From: Gemmatimonadota bacterium
GTDB lineage: Bacteria > Gemmatimonadota > Gemmatimonadetes > Gemmatimonadales > Gemmatimonadaceae
NCBI GenBank assembly: GCA_016704465.1
Contig: JADJAD010000001.1
Coordinates: forward strand, 1,122,311 to 1,186,310
Direction: 5' to 3'
DNA: 64,000 nucleotides
Of the stretch, positions 42,933 to 50,074 are shown in pieces (the first letter of the stretch is position 1; each line of letters begins with the position of its first letter). The position numbers and the translations under genes were made by a program. The notes under the pieces are model-generated. The model was given only the letters and a program-made list of their open reading frames with translations, was not told the origin of the DNA and searched no databases.

Positions 42933-43388
42933 TCAGTCACACGGGGCCGCCTCACGCGCTCCCACGCGAGCCTCGGCCAGCGCTCGTTCCTCATCGAGTT
43001 CCGCGATACCGCGGAAGCACTCCGCCACGCAACCTAAGAGACGGCGGTGTACCGGGGTCGCCGCCTCGGCGAGACGATAGTGCGCGAACTTCCAGTCCCG
43101 CGTCACCGTCACCAACCCGCTTCGCCGCAGGTAGGCCAGGTGCCGCGAGACCGTGGGCTGCACGACGTTGAGGATCTCGACGATGTCGCAGACGCAGAGT
43201 TCACCGGCGGCGAGCACGTTGAGGATCCGCAGGCGCGTCGGGTCGGCGAAACCCTTGAAGAGCACGTCGGCGGCATCCAGCGAACCCGTGACCCCGTGGT
43301 CCGTGCCTCGCTCCGCGACCGCCGTCGCGCCGCGCGTCGCGCAGCACGCCCCCTCGTCAACAACGGTCACCGTGTTAGCAGGCGTCAT
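42933..43388 (-). CDS. arsR: ArsR/SmtB-family arsenic-responsive repressor (first copy)
   Basis: A 151-residue winged-helix repressor. The ArsR metalloid-binding motif ELCVCDIVEIL gives Cys65 and Cys67, and the recognition helix is VVQPTVSRHLAYLRRSGLV. It represses until As(III) or Sb(III) bridges the cysteines. An additional N-terminal Cys-Cys (GACCATR) could provide another thiolate. ATG at 43388 is preferred; the TTG at 43418 extends the frame through the palindrome CTCAAGATGCTTGAG that lies just upstream. Genes on either side (acr3, DUF2180) suggest autoregulation of the unit. Confidence 0.88.
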   Translation of the reverse strand: MTPANTVTVVDEGACCATRGATAVAERGTDHGVTGSLDAADVLFKGFADPTRLRILNVLAAGELCVCDIVEILNVVQPTVSRHLAYLRRSGLVTVTRDWKFAHYRLAEAATPVHRRLLGCVAECFRGIAELDEERALAEARVGAREAAPCD

Positions 43389-43413
43389 ATGCGGCTTCAC
43401 ACATGCAATATTC

Positions 43414-43428
43414 CTCAAGATGCTTGAG
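43414..43428 (+). promoter_or_regulatory. palindrome upstream of arsR, candidate operator
   Basis: CTCAAG-ATG-CTTGAG is a perfect 6-3-6 inverted repeat at 43414-43428, between the DUF2180 stop and the arsR start. Its position and symmetry suit an ArsR-type operator, though it could be a small attenuating hairpin. Confidence 0.5.
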
Positions 43429-43431
43429 CGG

Positions 43432-43698
43432 TCAATGGCTGTGAGCGAGCCTCGGCGTCGGACTCGCGCTCACCGTCGCGACCCTCGCGACCTTCGGTTC
43501 CTGCGCGTCCCGCGCGGCGGCCGTCACGACCGCGACGCACGACTCACAGTAGATCGGTGCCCCCGCAATGTTCGCCCGGTGCGCGTGGCCCGCGCACACG
43601 CCGGCCCCGCAGTGTTGGCAGACGGCGACCGCCTCGTGCGTGGTGGGCCAAAGCCCGCCGGCCAGCGGACGCGTGGTGTCACAGATGTAGCACTTCAT
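43432..43698 (-). CDS. DUF2180-type small zinc-ribbon protein
   Basis: An 88-residue protein with three zinc-binding pairs: MKCYICD (C3, C6), AVCQHCGAGVCAGHAHR (C27, C30, C35 and two His) and IYCESC (C51, C54). This arrangement matches DUF2180-family proteins found next to arsenic transporters. It would be a metal-binding cytoplasmic protein. AGGAGC upstream of ATG 43698 supports this start; the longer frame is Pro/Arg-rich. It lies 22 bases after acr3. Confidence 0.75.
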   Translation of the reverse strand: MKCYICDTTRPLAGGLWPTTHEAVAVCQHCGAGVCAGHAHRANIAGAPIYCESCVAVVTAAARDAQEPKVARVATVSASPTPRLAHSH

Positions 43699-43720
43699 AC
43701 AGACAAGCTCCTGAGCAGCG

Positions 43721-44926
43721 TCAGGCGCGCCCTGTCGTGCGGCGCGTGGTCGGCCGTCGCGCGCTGCTCGTCGCGGCGGACGTGGAAGTGGATGTGGATG
43801 TGGCGGGAGACGGGGATTCGGAGGCGCTTGGCGTAAAGCCGAACCACCGACGCCCCAGCGCGAGCGAGAGGTAGACGAGACCAATGAGTGCCGGCACCTC
43901 GACCAGCGGGCCGACGACCGCGGCCAACGCCTCACCCGAGCCGATGCCGAACGTCGCGACCGCCACGGCGATCGCCAGCTCGAAGTTGTTCCCCGCCGCC
44001 GTGAACGAGAGCGAGGCCGTGCTCTGGTAGTCGAAGCCCATCCGGCGCGAGAACCAGAACGCGAAGCCGAACATCACGACGAAGTAGACCAGCAGCGGGA
44101 CCGCGATCCGCAGCACATCGAGCGGCAGCTCGACAATGCGGTGCCCCTGCATCGCGAACATCAGCACAATCGTGTAGAGCAGGCCGAGCAGCGCCGTCGG
44201 ACCGATCTTAGGGATGAAGACGCCGTCGTACCACGCCCCTCCCTTGCGCGCCACCAGCACCTTGCGCGTCAGGTAGCCGGCAACGAGCGGGACGCCGAGG
44301 AAGATCCCCACGCTCCTGGCGATCTGGCCCATCGTCACGTCCAGCACCGCCGACTCGGCTCCGAACCACCCGGGGATCACGGTCAGGAAAACCCAGCCGA
44401 GCACCGAGTAGGTCAGTATCTGGAAGACCGAATTGAGCGCAACCAGCACCGCGGCCAGCTCGCCAGAGCCACAGGCCAGCTCGTTCCAGATGAGCACCAT
44501 CGCGATGCAGCGGGCAAGCCCGATCAGGACCAGGCCATTGCGATACTCCGGCAGGTCGGGGAGAAAGATCCACGCCAGCCCGAGCATCAGGAGCGGTCCG
44601 ACGACCCAGTTGAGCACCAGCGACGTGCCCAGCAGGCGGGTGTCCTTGGCGTGCTCCCCGATGGCTTCGTATCGGACCTTGGCGAGCACCGGGTACATCA
44701 TCCACAGCAGTCCGACGGCGATCGGGACCGAGACACCTGCGAGCTGAACGCGGTCCAGCTGGGCGCCGAGGTCTGGATAGACTCGCCCGAGCAACAGCCC
44801 GAGCCCCATCGCCGCGAAGATCCAGATCGGGAGAAAGCGATCCAGCGTCGAGAGGCGCTGCAGCAGGGGCGCCTCGGGGGATGGATCACTAGCCGCGGTC
44901 GGGGGCATGGTTGCCGTGGCGCTCAT
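43721..44926 (-). CDS. acr3: ACR3-family arsenite efflux transporter
   Basis: A 401-residue, ten-helix permease that exports As(III) using proton motive force. The key Acr3 features are seen: GLARCIAMVLIWN with conserved Cys140, TAAGNNFELAIAVA near residue 310 with the conserved Glu, LDRFLPIWIFAAMGLGLLLG at the start and GFAFWFSRRMGFDYQSTASLSF. Length fits. The Ser/Thr/Arg-rich tail after GFTPSASE is unusual. ATG 44926 has a GGAG site. Its leader carries a 10-base G:C homopolymer 45 bases upstream and an AT-rich operator region beyond that. No arsC is present, so arsenate detoxification needs a reductase elsewhere. Confidence 0.92.
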   Translation of the reverse strand: MSATATMPPTAASDPSPEAPLLQRLSTLDRFLPIWIFAAMGLGLLLGRVYPDLGAQLDRVQLAGVSVPIAVGLLWMMYPVLAKVRYEAIGEHAKDTRLLGTSLVLNWVVGPLLMLGLAWIFLPDLPEYRNGLVLIGLARCIAMVLIWNELACGSGELAAVLVALNSVFQILTYSVLGWVFLTVIPGWFGAESAVLDVTMGQIARSVGIFLGVPLVAGYLTRKVLVARKGGAWYDGVFIPKIGPTALLGLLYTIVLMFAMQGHRIVELPLDVLRIAVPLLVYFVVMFGFAFWFSRRMGFDYQSTASLSFTAAGNNFELAIAVAVATFGIGSGEALAAVVGPLVEVPALIGLVYLSLALGRRWFGFTPSASESPSPATSTSTSTSAATSSARRPTTRRTTGRA

Positions 44927-44970
44927 GCGTGCGACTCCAGGCTGGCGAGAGCGGCCCGCCGACGGTTGGC

Positions 44971-44980
44971 GGGGGGGGGG
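44971..44980 (-). promoter_or_regulatory. G10/C10 homopolymer in the acr3 leader
   Basis: Ten consecutive G residues on the plus strand (C10 in the acr3 mRNA) lie 45 bases before the acr3 start. A run of this length in a leader may slip, altering spacing or folding of the 5' untranslated region. Confidence 0.5.
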
Positions 44981-45017
44981 TGGGGGCGAAGAATCGGGGG
45001 AGGATGGCAAAGTCGAG

Positions 45018-45063
45018 ATCATATGAGTGATACCTGAATCAAATATCGGTATACGCATATGAT
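45018..45063 (+). promoter_or_regulatory. AT-rich inverted repeat in the acr3 promoter region
   Basis: ATCATATG at 45018-45025 and its perfect complement CATATGAT at 45056-45063 flank a 30-base AT-rich segment. It stands out in GC-rich DNA and lies between the osmC end and the acr3 start, where the promoter must be. It is a likely ArsR binding region; -35 and -10 boxes were not firmly assigned. Confidence 0.6.
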
Positions 45064-45117
45064 AGCACGTCGCCCGAAACGCTGATCTCCTGTCATGGAA
45101 TCCCCCACGCCCGGAGG

Positions 45118-45537
45118 CTACCCTCGACGCAGCACTCCGGTCAGCTCCGTCCCCGGGGCCACCGTATTGAACACCGTCCCGTACTTCCGGACGTTCGAGT
45201 GCAGGAGTTCGAGCCGCTGGTCGGGCTCGTCGGTGTCGACGACGATCTCGTAGCTGATCGACTCGAGGCGTGGCGGCACGTCCTGCCGAACGCCGTGGAT
45301 GGTCACGGAGACCCCCCGCAGGGCAAACGACAGCATCGGCGTCACGCGCTCGATCCCCTTGAGCATGCACGCCGCCAGCGCCGTCAGCAGCAATTCGGCG
45401 GGATTCATCGCATCACGACGCCCGGCCAGGTCGGTGTCGATCGTGACCGCCGCGTCCTTGCATCGCGCGACACTGCCGTGCGCATCGAGCCGCACCGCAC
45501 GGACCGTGTATTCCAGCTTCTTGGTCGCCGTGGCCAA
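45118..45537 (-). CDS. OsmC/Ohr-family protein
   Basis: A 139-residue OsmC-like protein with the pattern RRDAMNPAELLLTALAACMLKGIERV, where the conserved AAC cysteine is at 58, and a second cysteine in VARCKDA at 26. VSVTIHGVRQDVPPRLESISYEIVVDT follows the family. OsmC proteins reduce organic hydroperoxides through a Cys pair. ATG 45537 follows an AGGGAGGG site. It closes the second ars unit, 63 bases after the thioredoxin gene; a role in arsenite-induced oxidative stress is inferred. Confidence 0.85.
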   Translation of the reverse strand: MATATKKLEYTVRAVRLDAHGSVARCKDAAVTIDTDLAGRRDAMNPAELLLTALAACMLKGIERVTPMLSFALRGVSVTIHGVRQDVPPRLESISYEIVVDTDEPDQRLELLHSNVRKYGTVFNTVAPGTELTGVLRRG

Positions 45538-45600
45538 CGCACCCTCCCTATGTCGTGATGTCCGAACGAAACCGATGATGCCTGCGATGGTGCCGATCGC

Positions 45601-45834
45601 CTACTGAAGCCAACTCTCGACCTTGGCCCGTGTCGGCACCCCGCCCGCATGCACCACCGTCTCGTCGATCACCACGCCCGGCGTCGATAGGACGCCATAG
45701 GCCATGATCTCGCGGATCTCCTCGACCTTCTCGACAGTCACCGCGACCCCCTTCGCCTGCGCGACGTCGGCGATCAGCTTCGCCGTCACCTTGCAGTTGT
45801 TGCAGCCGCTGCCCAGCACTTTCACCGTTTTCAT
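45601..45834 (-). CDS. thioredoxin-fold small protein (redox-active disulphide type)
   Basis: A 77-residue protein with the motif GSGCNNCKVTAKL, a C-x2-C near residues 11-14, and the cis-Pro segment LSTPGVVID near 49-57. This is the redox-active disulphide protein 2/thioredoxin-3 family, which usually follows DUF318 permeases in metal and metalloid clusters. It lies 17 bases downstream of the permease gene. It may deliver electrons to, or bind metalloid for, the permease. Confidence 0.85.
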   Translation of the reverse strand: MKTVKVLGSGCNNCKVTAKLIADVAQAKGVAVTVEKVEEIREIMAYGVLSTPGVVIDETVVHAGGVPTRAKVESWLQ

Positions 45835-45851
45835 CTGTCCCTCATCGGCGC

Positions 45852-46886
45852 TCAGAGCACCGCGTTGAAGATGTAGCCCACGGCGAGAATCCCGCTCGCC
45901 ACCACCGCCACGAACGTCACGATCAGTCGGACCTTGAGCACCTTGCGCAGGATGATCATCTCCGGCAGCGAGAGGGCGATCACGCTCATCATGAAGGCGA
46001 GCACCGTGCCTAACGCAGCGCCCTTGGCGAGCAGCGCCTCGACGATGGGGATGATCCCCGCCGCGTTGGTGTACATCGGGACGCCGATGATCACCGCGAG
46101 CGGCACCGACCACGAGGCGTCGCGCCCCATCAGGCTGGCCATGAAGTCCTCGGGCACGTAGCCATGGATCAGCGCACCGATGAGGATCCCCACCAGCACG
46201 TAGGGCCACACCTTGCCCACGATCTCGCGCACCGAGGCGAAGCCTGCCTGCACCCGGTCCGAGAGCGTCATCGTATCGTGCACCGCGGCCGCCTGGGTCC
46301 TGGGCATCTGCTGCACCCAGTCCTCGAGGTACTTCTCCATTTTGGCCCTGCCGATCACCCATCCCGCCACGATAGCCACGCTTAACCCGAGCCCGAGATA
46401 GAGCGCCGCGACGCGGAACCCAAACAATCCGAAGAGCAGGGTCAGCGCGACCTCGTTCACCATCGGAGCCGCGATCAGGAACGAGAAGGTGATGCCCAGC
46501 GGGACGCCGGCCTGCACGAAGCCGATGAACAGCGGAACCGCCGAGCACGAACAGAACGGCGTGACGATGCCGAGCGAGGCGGCCATGACGTTGCCGACAC
46601 CCTCCGCTCGCCCCGCCAGCAGCACCCGCGTGCGCTCGGCCGTGAAGTAGGAGTTCACCATCCCCATCACCATGACCACGCCCGTGAGCAGGAGCAGGAC
46701 CTTCGGTGCGTCGTAGAGGAAGAACTCCACGGCGCCGGCGAGGTGACTGTCCCGGGCGAGAGGGAGGAGGTCTACGATGTTCGACGCGAGCGGGGCCAGC
46801 GCCTGGTAGGTCAGGAACCACAGCACCGCGGCGAACGCCAGAAAGACGCGCGGACTGTGCTGGGGAAGACGGAGGATCGCGTTCAT
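45852..46886 (-). CDS. DUF318/ArsP-type permease
   Basis: A 344-residue, about eight-helix permease. The motif ASLGIVTPFCSCSAVPLFIGFVQAGVPLGITFSFLIAAPMVNEVAL with Cys112 and Cys114 marks the PF03773 family, which includes the methylarsenite exporter ArsP and Cu/Zn exporters. A second motif, IGVPMYTNAAGIIPIVEALL, is repeated in the C-terminal half. The start ATG overlaps the second arsR stop (ATGA). Together with ArsR and thioredoxin genes it forms the usual order. Trivalent organoarsenical export is likely but not proven. Confidence 0.85.
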   Translation of the reverse strand: MNAILRLPQHSPRVFLAFAAVLWFLTYQALAPLASNIVDLLPLARDSHLAGAVEFFLYDAPKVLLLLTGVVMVMGMVNSYFTAERTRVLLAGRAEGVGNVMAASLGIVTPFCSCSAVPLFIGFVQAGVPLGITFSFLIAAPMVNEVALTLLFGLFGFRVAALYLGLGLSVAIVAGWVIGRAKMEKYLEDWVQQMPRTQAAAVHDTMTLSDRVQAGFASVREIVGKVWPYVLVGILIGALIHGYVPEDFMASLMGRDASWSVPLAVIIGVPMYTNAAGIIPIVEALLAKGAALGTVLAFMMSVIALSLPEMIILRKVLKVRLIVTFVAVVASGILAVGYIFNAVL

Positions 46887-47227
46887 GAAGCGTTCCTGAG
46901 GAGTCGAATCGGGCGGTCCACGAAGTCGGCGAGCCGCTGACGCGCCGCGCGCAGGTCCTCGGGCGGGACTCCCCCCGAGGTCAACCCGTTTAGGATCGTC
47001 CGCGCCCAGGGCGGGACATCGCCAATTCGATAGTAGATGCGCCGGCCATCGCGCCGAGCGTCGAGCCATTCCGCGTTGCGGAGGATGGCGAGCTGCCGCG
47101 ACACGACTGGCTGGAGCTGGTCGAGGGCGGCTTCGAGCTCGCAGACACAGAGTTCCTGCTCGAGGGCGAGCAGGGCGAGCATGGTGCGACGGGTGGGGTC
47201 GGCGAGGACGTTCAGGTCGGGGTGCAT
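46883..47227 (-). CDS. arsR: ArsR/SmtB-family repressor (second copy)
   Basis: A 114-residue winged-helix protein with the metal motif ELCVCELEAAL (Cys27, Cys29) and recognition helix QPVVSRQLAILRNAEWL. It should repress the permease-thioredoxin-osmC unit. Its stop overlaps the permease start. A perfect 26-base palindrome lies directly before the ATG at 47232-47257, placing its own operator over the translation start region. Confidence 0.9.
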   Translation of the reverse strand: MHPDLNVLADPTRRTMLALLALEQELCVCELEAALDQLQPVVSRQLAILRNAEWLDARRDGRRIYYRIGDVPPWARTILNGLTSGGVPPEDLRAARQRLADFVDRPIRLLRNAS

Positions 47228-47231
47228 GGGG

Positions 47232-47257
47232 GATATATATGGCTGGGCATATATATC
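47232..47257 (+). promoter_or_regulatory. perfect 10-6-10 palindrome, ArsR operator candidate
   Basis: Arms GATATATATG (47232-47241) and CATATATATC (47248-47257) are perfect complements around GCTGGG. The site starts five bases upstream of the second arsR ATG and is conspicuously AT-rich. A site so near the start would block both transcription and ribosome access. Confidence 0.7.
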
Positions 47258-47583
47258 TGGAGTCGGATATGTCCTGACTTCGGCGCGGCATTTATCGGAC
47301 AGGGAGATTGTGGCTTGAGAGCCCGTCGTCCGTCCGCCACGCCTCGGTTAGGCCTTTCTCCGCTCAACCCGTCTTCCGGCCGATTGTAGTTGGAGTCGAC
47401 CCATCTCGGTCGCGCCCCATCTCCGTGCGCGACGAGGAAACCCCTGGTGCCTTGTCGTCCTGCGGCGTCCCCGCCGATTGATTGCGAGTGGCCGGTCGCT
47501 CTGGCCCGTGCGCCATCCACCGCAAGACACACGCGGCGGAGTTCGAGCCGTCCGCACCAGAGTTCGCGTCAACGCGCGGCGCG
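47258..47583 (-). other. intergenic region without a recognised gene
   Basis: About 325 bases between the second arsR promoter and the end of the transglutaminase-like gene. Frames crossing it are shadows. It probably contains the arsR promoter; no hairpin or tRNA is seen. Confidence 0.35.
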
Positions 47584-48426
47584 CTACTTCTTGAAGTTCA
47601 CCTTGGGCGGCTCGTGCAACGGATTGTCCTGCCACGGCGATTTGTATAGCGGATTCCCGCTCCAGACCCGCGCGGTGCCGAGCGGGTTGTGCTTGGTCCT
47701 TGAATCGGGCTCCACGTCTACTTCCCGAAACGTGTAGCCCTCCGCCGTGCGATGGATGACAGGGCGCCCGGGGGTGACCGATTCCCAACGACATCCGACC
47801 CAGGTCGTCGCGTCCGGCACTTCCTTCGCCCACCATTCCGCATACTGGTCGTTGATGTCGTGATCGGCTATGCCGGCCACGTTCAGCATGGCGTCGTATG
47901 CGCGGTGCTCGATCACCACGAACTGATGATCGGACCAGACCTGATGGCCGCCACATTCCGCGTACCCCACTTCACCGTTGAACATGTGCAACGGCGCGCG
48001 CACGCCACCGATGTGATGCAACGGCAGCACGAAGATGTGTCCCTTTCGTTCGTGGCTGTACACGCTTCCCGGGACGCCCGATCCGTAGCCTAGCACGGCG
48101 CACAACTCCGCCAGCGCCCGGGCGATGCTGTGGCAATCGTAGAACACTCCTCGCTTGTCATCCTTGAGCAAGTCGTCCCACTGGTTGTTCCCGGCGTTCG
48201 AGCGCCAGATCCACCCATGCTGCTCGCAGTACCTGTACATGTTGTGCGTCAAGCTGCTGAGATTGACAATCGACGACGCATCGAAGCGGATATCCCCCGG
48301 CCCATCGTTCATGATTGCCCACGCAGCCTGATACGTGACCTTCCACTTCTCGAACGACATGCCGGTGAATCGTGGATGCCGTCGGATGTTGTCGGCCAGA
48401 ACGAGCTGCAACTTGCTGTCAACCAT
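47584..48426 (-). CDS. transglutaminase-like (papain-fold) protein of unknown role
   Basis: A 280-residue protein. The segment YDCHSIARALAELCAVLGYGSGV looks like the catalytic-Cys helix of transglutaminase-like domains (G/D-C-x3-A-x2-L), and WSDHQFVVIEHRAYDAML could supply the following His and Asp. The C-terminus is Pro/Asn-rich (GNPLYKSPWQDNPLHEPPKVNF). There is no signal peptide. Its codon use is less GC-rich than that of neighbours. The preceding open frame overlaps the start (ATGGTTGA). It could be an effector or toxin domain; the enzymatic call is tentative. Confidence 0.6.
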   Translation of the reverse strand: MVDSKLQLVLADNIRRHPRFTGMSFEKWKVTYQAAWAIMNDGPGDIRFDASSIVNLSSLTHNMYRYCEQHGWIWRSNAGNNQWDDLLKDDKRGVFYDCHSIARALAELCAVLGYGSGVPGSVYSHERKGHIFVLPLHHIGGVRAPLHMFNGEVGYAECGGHQVWSDHQFVVIEHRAYDAMLNVAGIADHDINDQYAEWWAKEVPDATTWVGCRWESVTPGRPVIHRTAEGYTFREVDVEPDSRTKHNPLGTARVWSGNPLYKSPWQDNPLHEPPKVNFKK

Positions 48427-49024
48427 CGATGTCTCCGCGCACGGTAGGGGCGGGCGCACTCCTGCGAGTGTCACCGCTGCCAACATGGGGCTCGTTGGGG
48501 GGAATCACCATGCCCTGCGGTCGCCTCCGCCCGCGTATGCGCTCGCGCGGCGAGTGAGCTATCTGGAGCGCGACGCGCGCCCTCTCCAGAAGCCGGCCGG
48601 GCTGCATGGTGAGGCGCTGCCGCACACGATTCTTCGTACGCTGCCAATGGCTCTCGGTCGGTTCGCCTACGTGAGTGAACGTTGCCTTCGATCCGAGCGT
48701 GCCGGCCGCACGTCCGAGCGCGACGCAGTCAGCGGGCCTGAGTGTCTCGAGATAATCTGTGATTTCGTTGTCACGCAGGCGGTCGCCGATCGATGCAATC
48801 GTGCTGCGAGACGTGAGGATGAACGAAACGGAGCGCTACGGGCGTTCGCGAACCGACACCTGCGAATCGCGGCGCCCTACCAGAGAGGTTGGTTCGGAAT
48901 GGCGGCGAAAGGGCGCGCGGGCCGCATCGTGCGCACGCCGTTGCCCTCTGCGGGGGCACCATAGCAGAAAGCGCTCGGCAGACGCCGGGCGCTTTACTCT
49001 GCTCATCTCGTCGCCTGCGAACAA
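48419..49024 (-). pseudogene. coding-like frame interrupted by TAG, coupled to the transglutaminase-like gene
   Basis: From 48835 down to a TGA at 48419 an open frame encodes 138 protein-like residues, including STIASIGDRLRDNEITD and later GTLGSKATFTHVGEPTE. It has no ATG, GTG or TTG near its start. One frame upstream, from the ATG at 49024, reaches a TAG at 48836-48838 directly before it. Joined across the stop they would form a 200-residue protein. Its stop overlaps the next start as ATGGTTGA, which suggests former translational coupling. The family is unrecognised. The first 60 residues are less convincing than the rest. Confidence 0.4.
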
Positions 49025-49037
49025 CTCGCCGCTTCGA

Positions 49038-49079
49038 TGGCTAGGGACGGAATCGAACCGCTGACACGCGGATTTTCAG
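49038..49079 (-). tRNA. truncated tRNA-Phe 3' half (nucleotides 32-73), attachment-site scar
   Basis: On the minus strand the sequence runs from the anticodon loop CTGAAAA (GAA anticodon at 49077-49075) through anticodon stem strand TCCGC, variable loop GTGTC, T loop TTCGATT and acceptor strand to A73 at 49038. Every segment has canonical spacing. The 5' half is absent: the sequence upstream is GC-rich pyrimidine repeats that cannot pair. CCA is not encoded, and the T stem has an A-C mismatch at 49-65. It is therefore not a functional tRNA but the 3' half left when an element integrated at the anticodon loop. The foreign side is to the right. Confidence 0.85.
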
Positions 49080-49237
49080 ATTGATGTAGAGGGAGGGAGG
49101 GGGGTGGTCTCCCTAGGGAGCGTGGTGCGGAGAAGGGGCTCGGAGTGGGGGGAGGGTCCCTATACCCCTCCCTCGACATGGGCTGCTGCCCGCGGAGTGT
49201 TGGGACACTTGAGGGGCTAAGTCCTCGTCTGGGACTG

Positions 49238-49981
49238 CTACTTCTCGGCTGCCAGCACCAATCCGCCGCGCGCCCGCGCAAGGCGCCGGGCAATTGCTCT
49301 CTGGCGAACGGAAACCGTCCGCGCCTCCCGAACCAGGTCATGTTCGTGCGGCTTTCCGAAGTGCCCATCTCCGTATCCCCGGTGCCCGTGCGTGTCTTGG
49401 CGCCCGCAGGTCACCTTCACCGCGATGACCTTGCCCTCGGCAGAAACCTGCCACTCCTCGACGCTATCGCATGTGGGGTCATGAACTTGACGCCAATGTT
49501 CGCCCGATTGCCCTCGTCCTCCCGAGATTCTATCACCCCGGCAACGAAGTACCAGGGTGTCAGCCGCAGAGCCAAAGGCCCGGAAGCCGCCGTCGCCTGG
49601 TCCGTGATGCAGTTGGGGGCGAAGCCATACGCATGCAGGTATCCAGGGACGCGCGTCGAGCGGTAGGTACAGTCGTTCTGCAGGAGGCGACGAGGAATAG
49701 GCGGCGATGCTGTCGAGCCAAAGGGCGCGCTCCATCGGACTAAGCAGGACTTCAATTCGTGTTCCGTTGGCGCGAAGGGTCGAGTCGATTCTCCACATCT
49801 CTGCGCTCGAGCGTTCGCCGAACCAACCGAATAGCGTGTTCGCAACCGAGTCACGAGAAGATTGAGAAACTGAACCAGCGCGTGACGTAGAGTCGCGGCC
49901 ACAGGAACACAGCCCGACTCCTCCCACCAATACCAGGAGGAGCGCAGTGCGCGCCGAGAGTGAAGGCCGTAGGGTTTGCAA
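49238..49981 (-). CDS. putative lipoprotein, probably frame-disrupted
   Basis: TTG at 49981 gives a 247-residue frame with lipoprotein signal TALLLVLVGGVGLCSC and a plausible first half (MERALWLDSIAAYSSSPPAERLYLPLDARP). Between about 49640 and 49480 the alternative minus frame (GYLHAYGFAPNCITDQATAASGPLALRLTPWYFVAGVIESRED) looks more protein-like, and from about 49480 the original frame regains sense (CDSVEEWQVSAEGKVIAVKVTCG). Two compensating indels would explain this. It is in the island next to the tRNA scar. Function unknown. Confidence 0.5.
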   Translation of the reverse strand: MQTLRPSLSARTALLLVLVGGVGLCSCGRDSTSRAGSVSQSSRDSVANTLFGWFGERSSAEMWRIDSTLRANGTRIEVLLSPMERALWLDSIAAYSSSPPAERLYLPLDARPWIPACVWLRPQLHHGPGDGGFRAFGSAADTLVLRCRGDRISGGRGQSGEHWRQVHDPTCDSVEEWQVSAEGKVIAVKVTCGRQDTHGHRGYGDGHFGKPHEHDLVREARTVSVRQRAIARRLARARGGLVLAAEK

Positions 49982-50074
49982 CTGGGTTCGAGCAGTAATA
50001 GTCGGCGAAAGGCGACAGCTCTCAGTTCCGGCGTGCCTAGTGCTTACGCGATACCCGAGAAGTCGCTTGTCAGG

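Noticed and set aside
43432..43935. Longer version of the DUF2180 protein starting at 43935
   Set aside because: The additional 79 residues overlap acr3 and are Pro/Arg-rich; the AGGAGC site and zinc-ribbon start at 43698.
49038..49079. Functional tRNA-Phe gene
   Set aside because: The D arm, the 5' acceptor strand and the 5' anticodon stem are absent, and CCA is not encoded.
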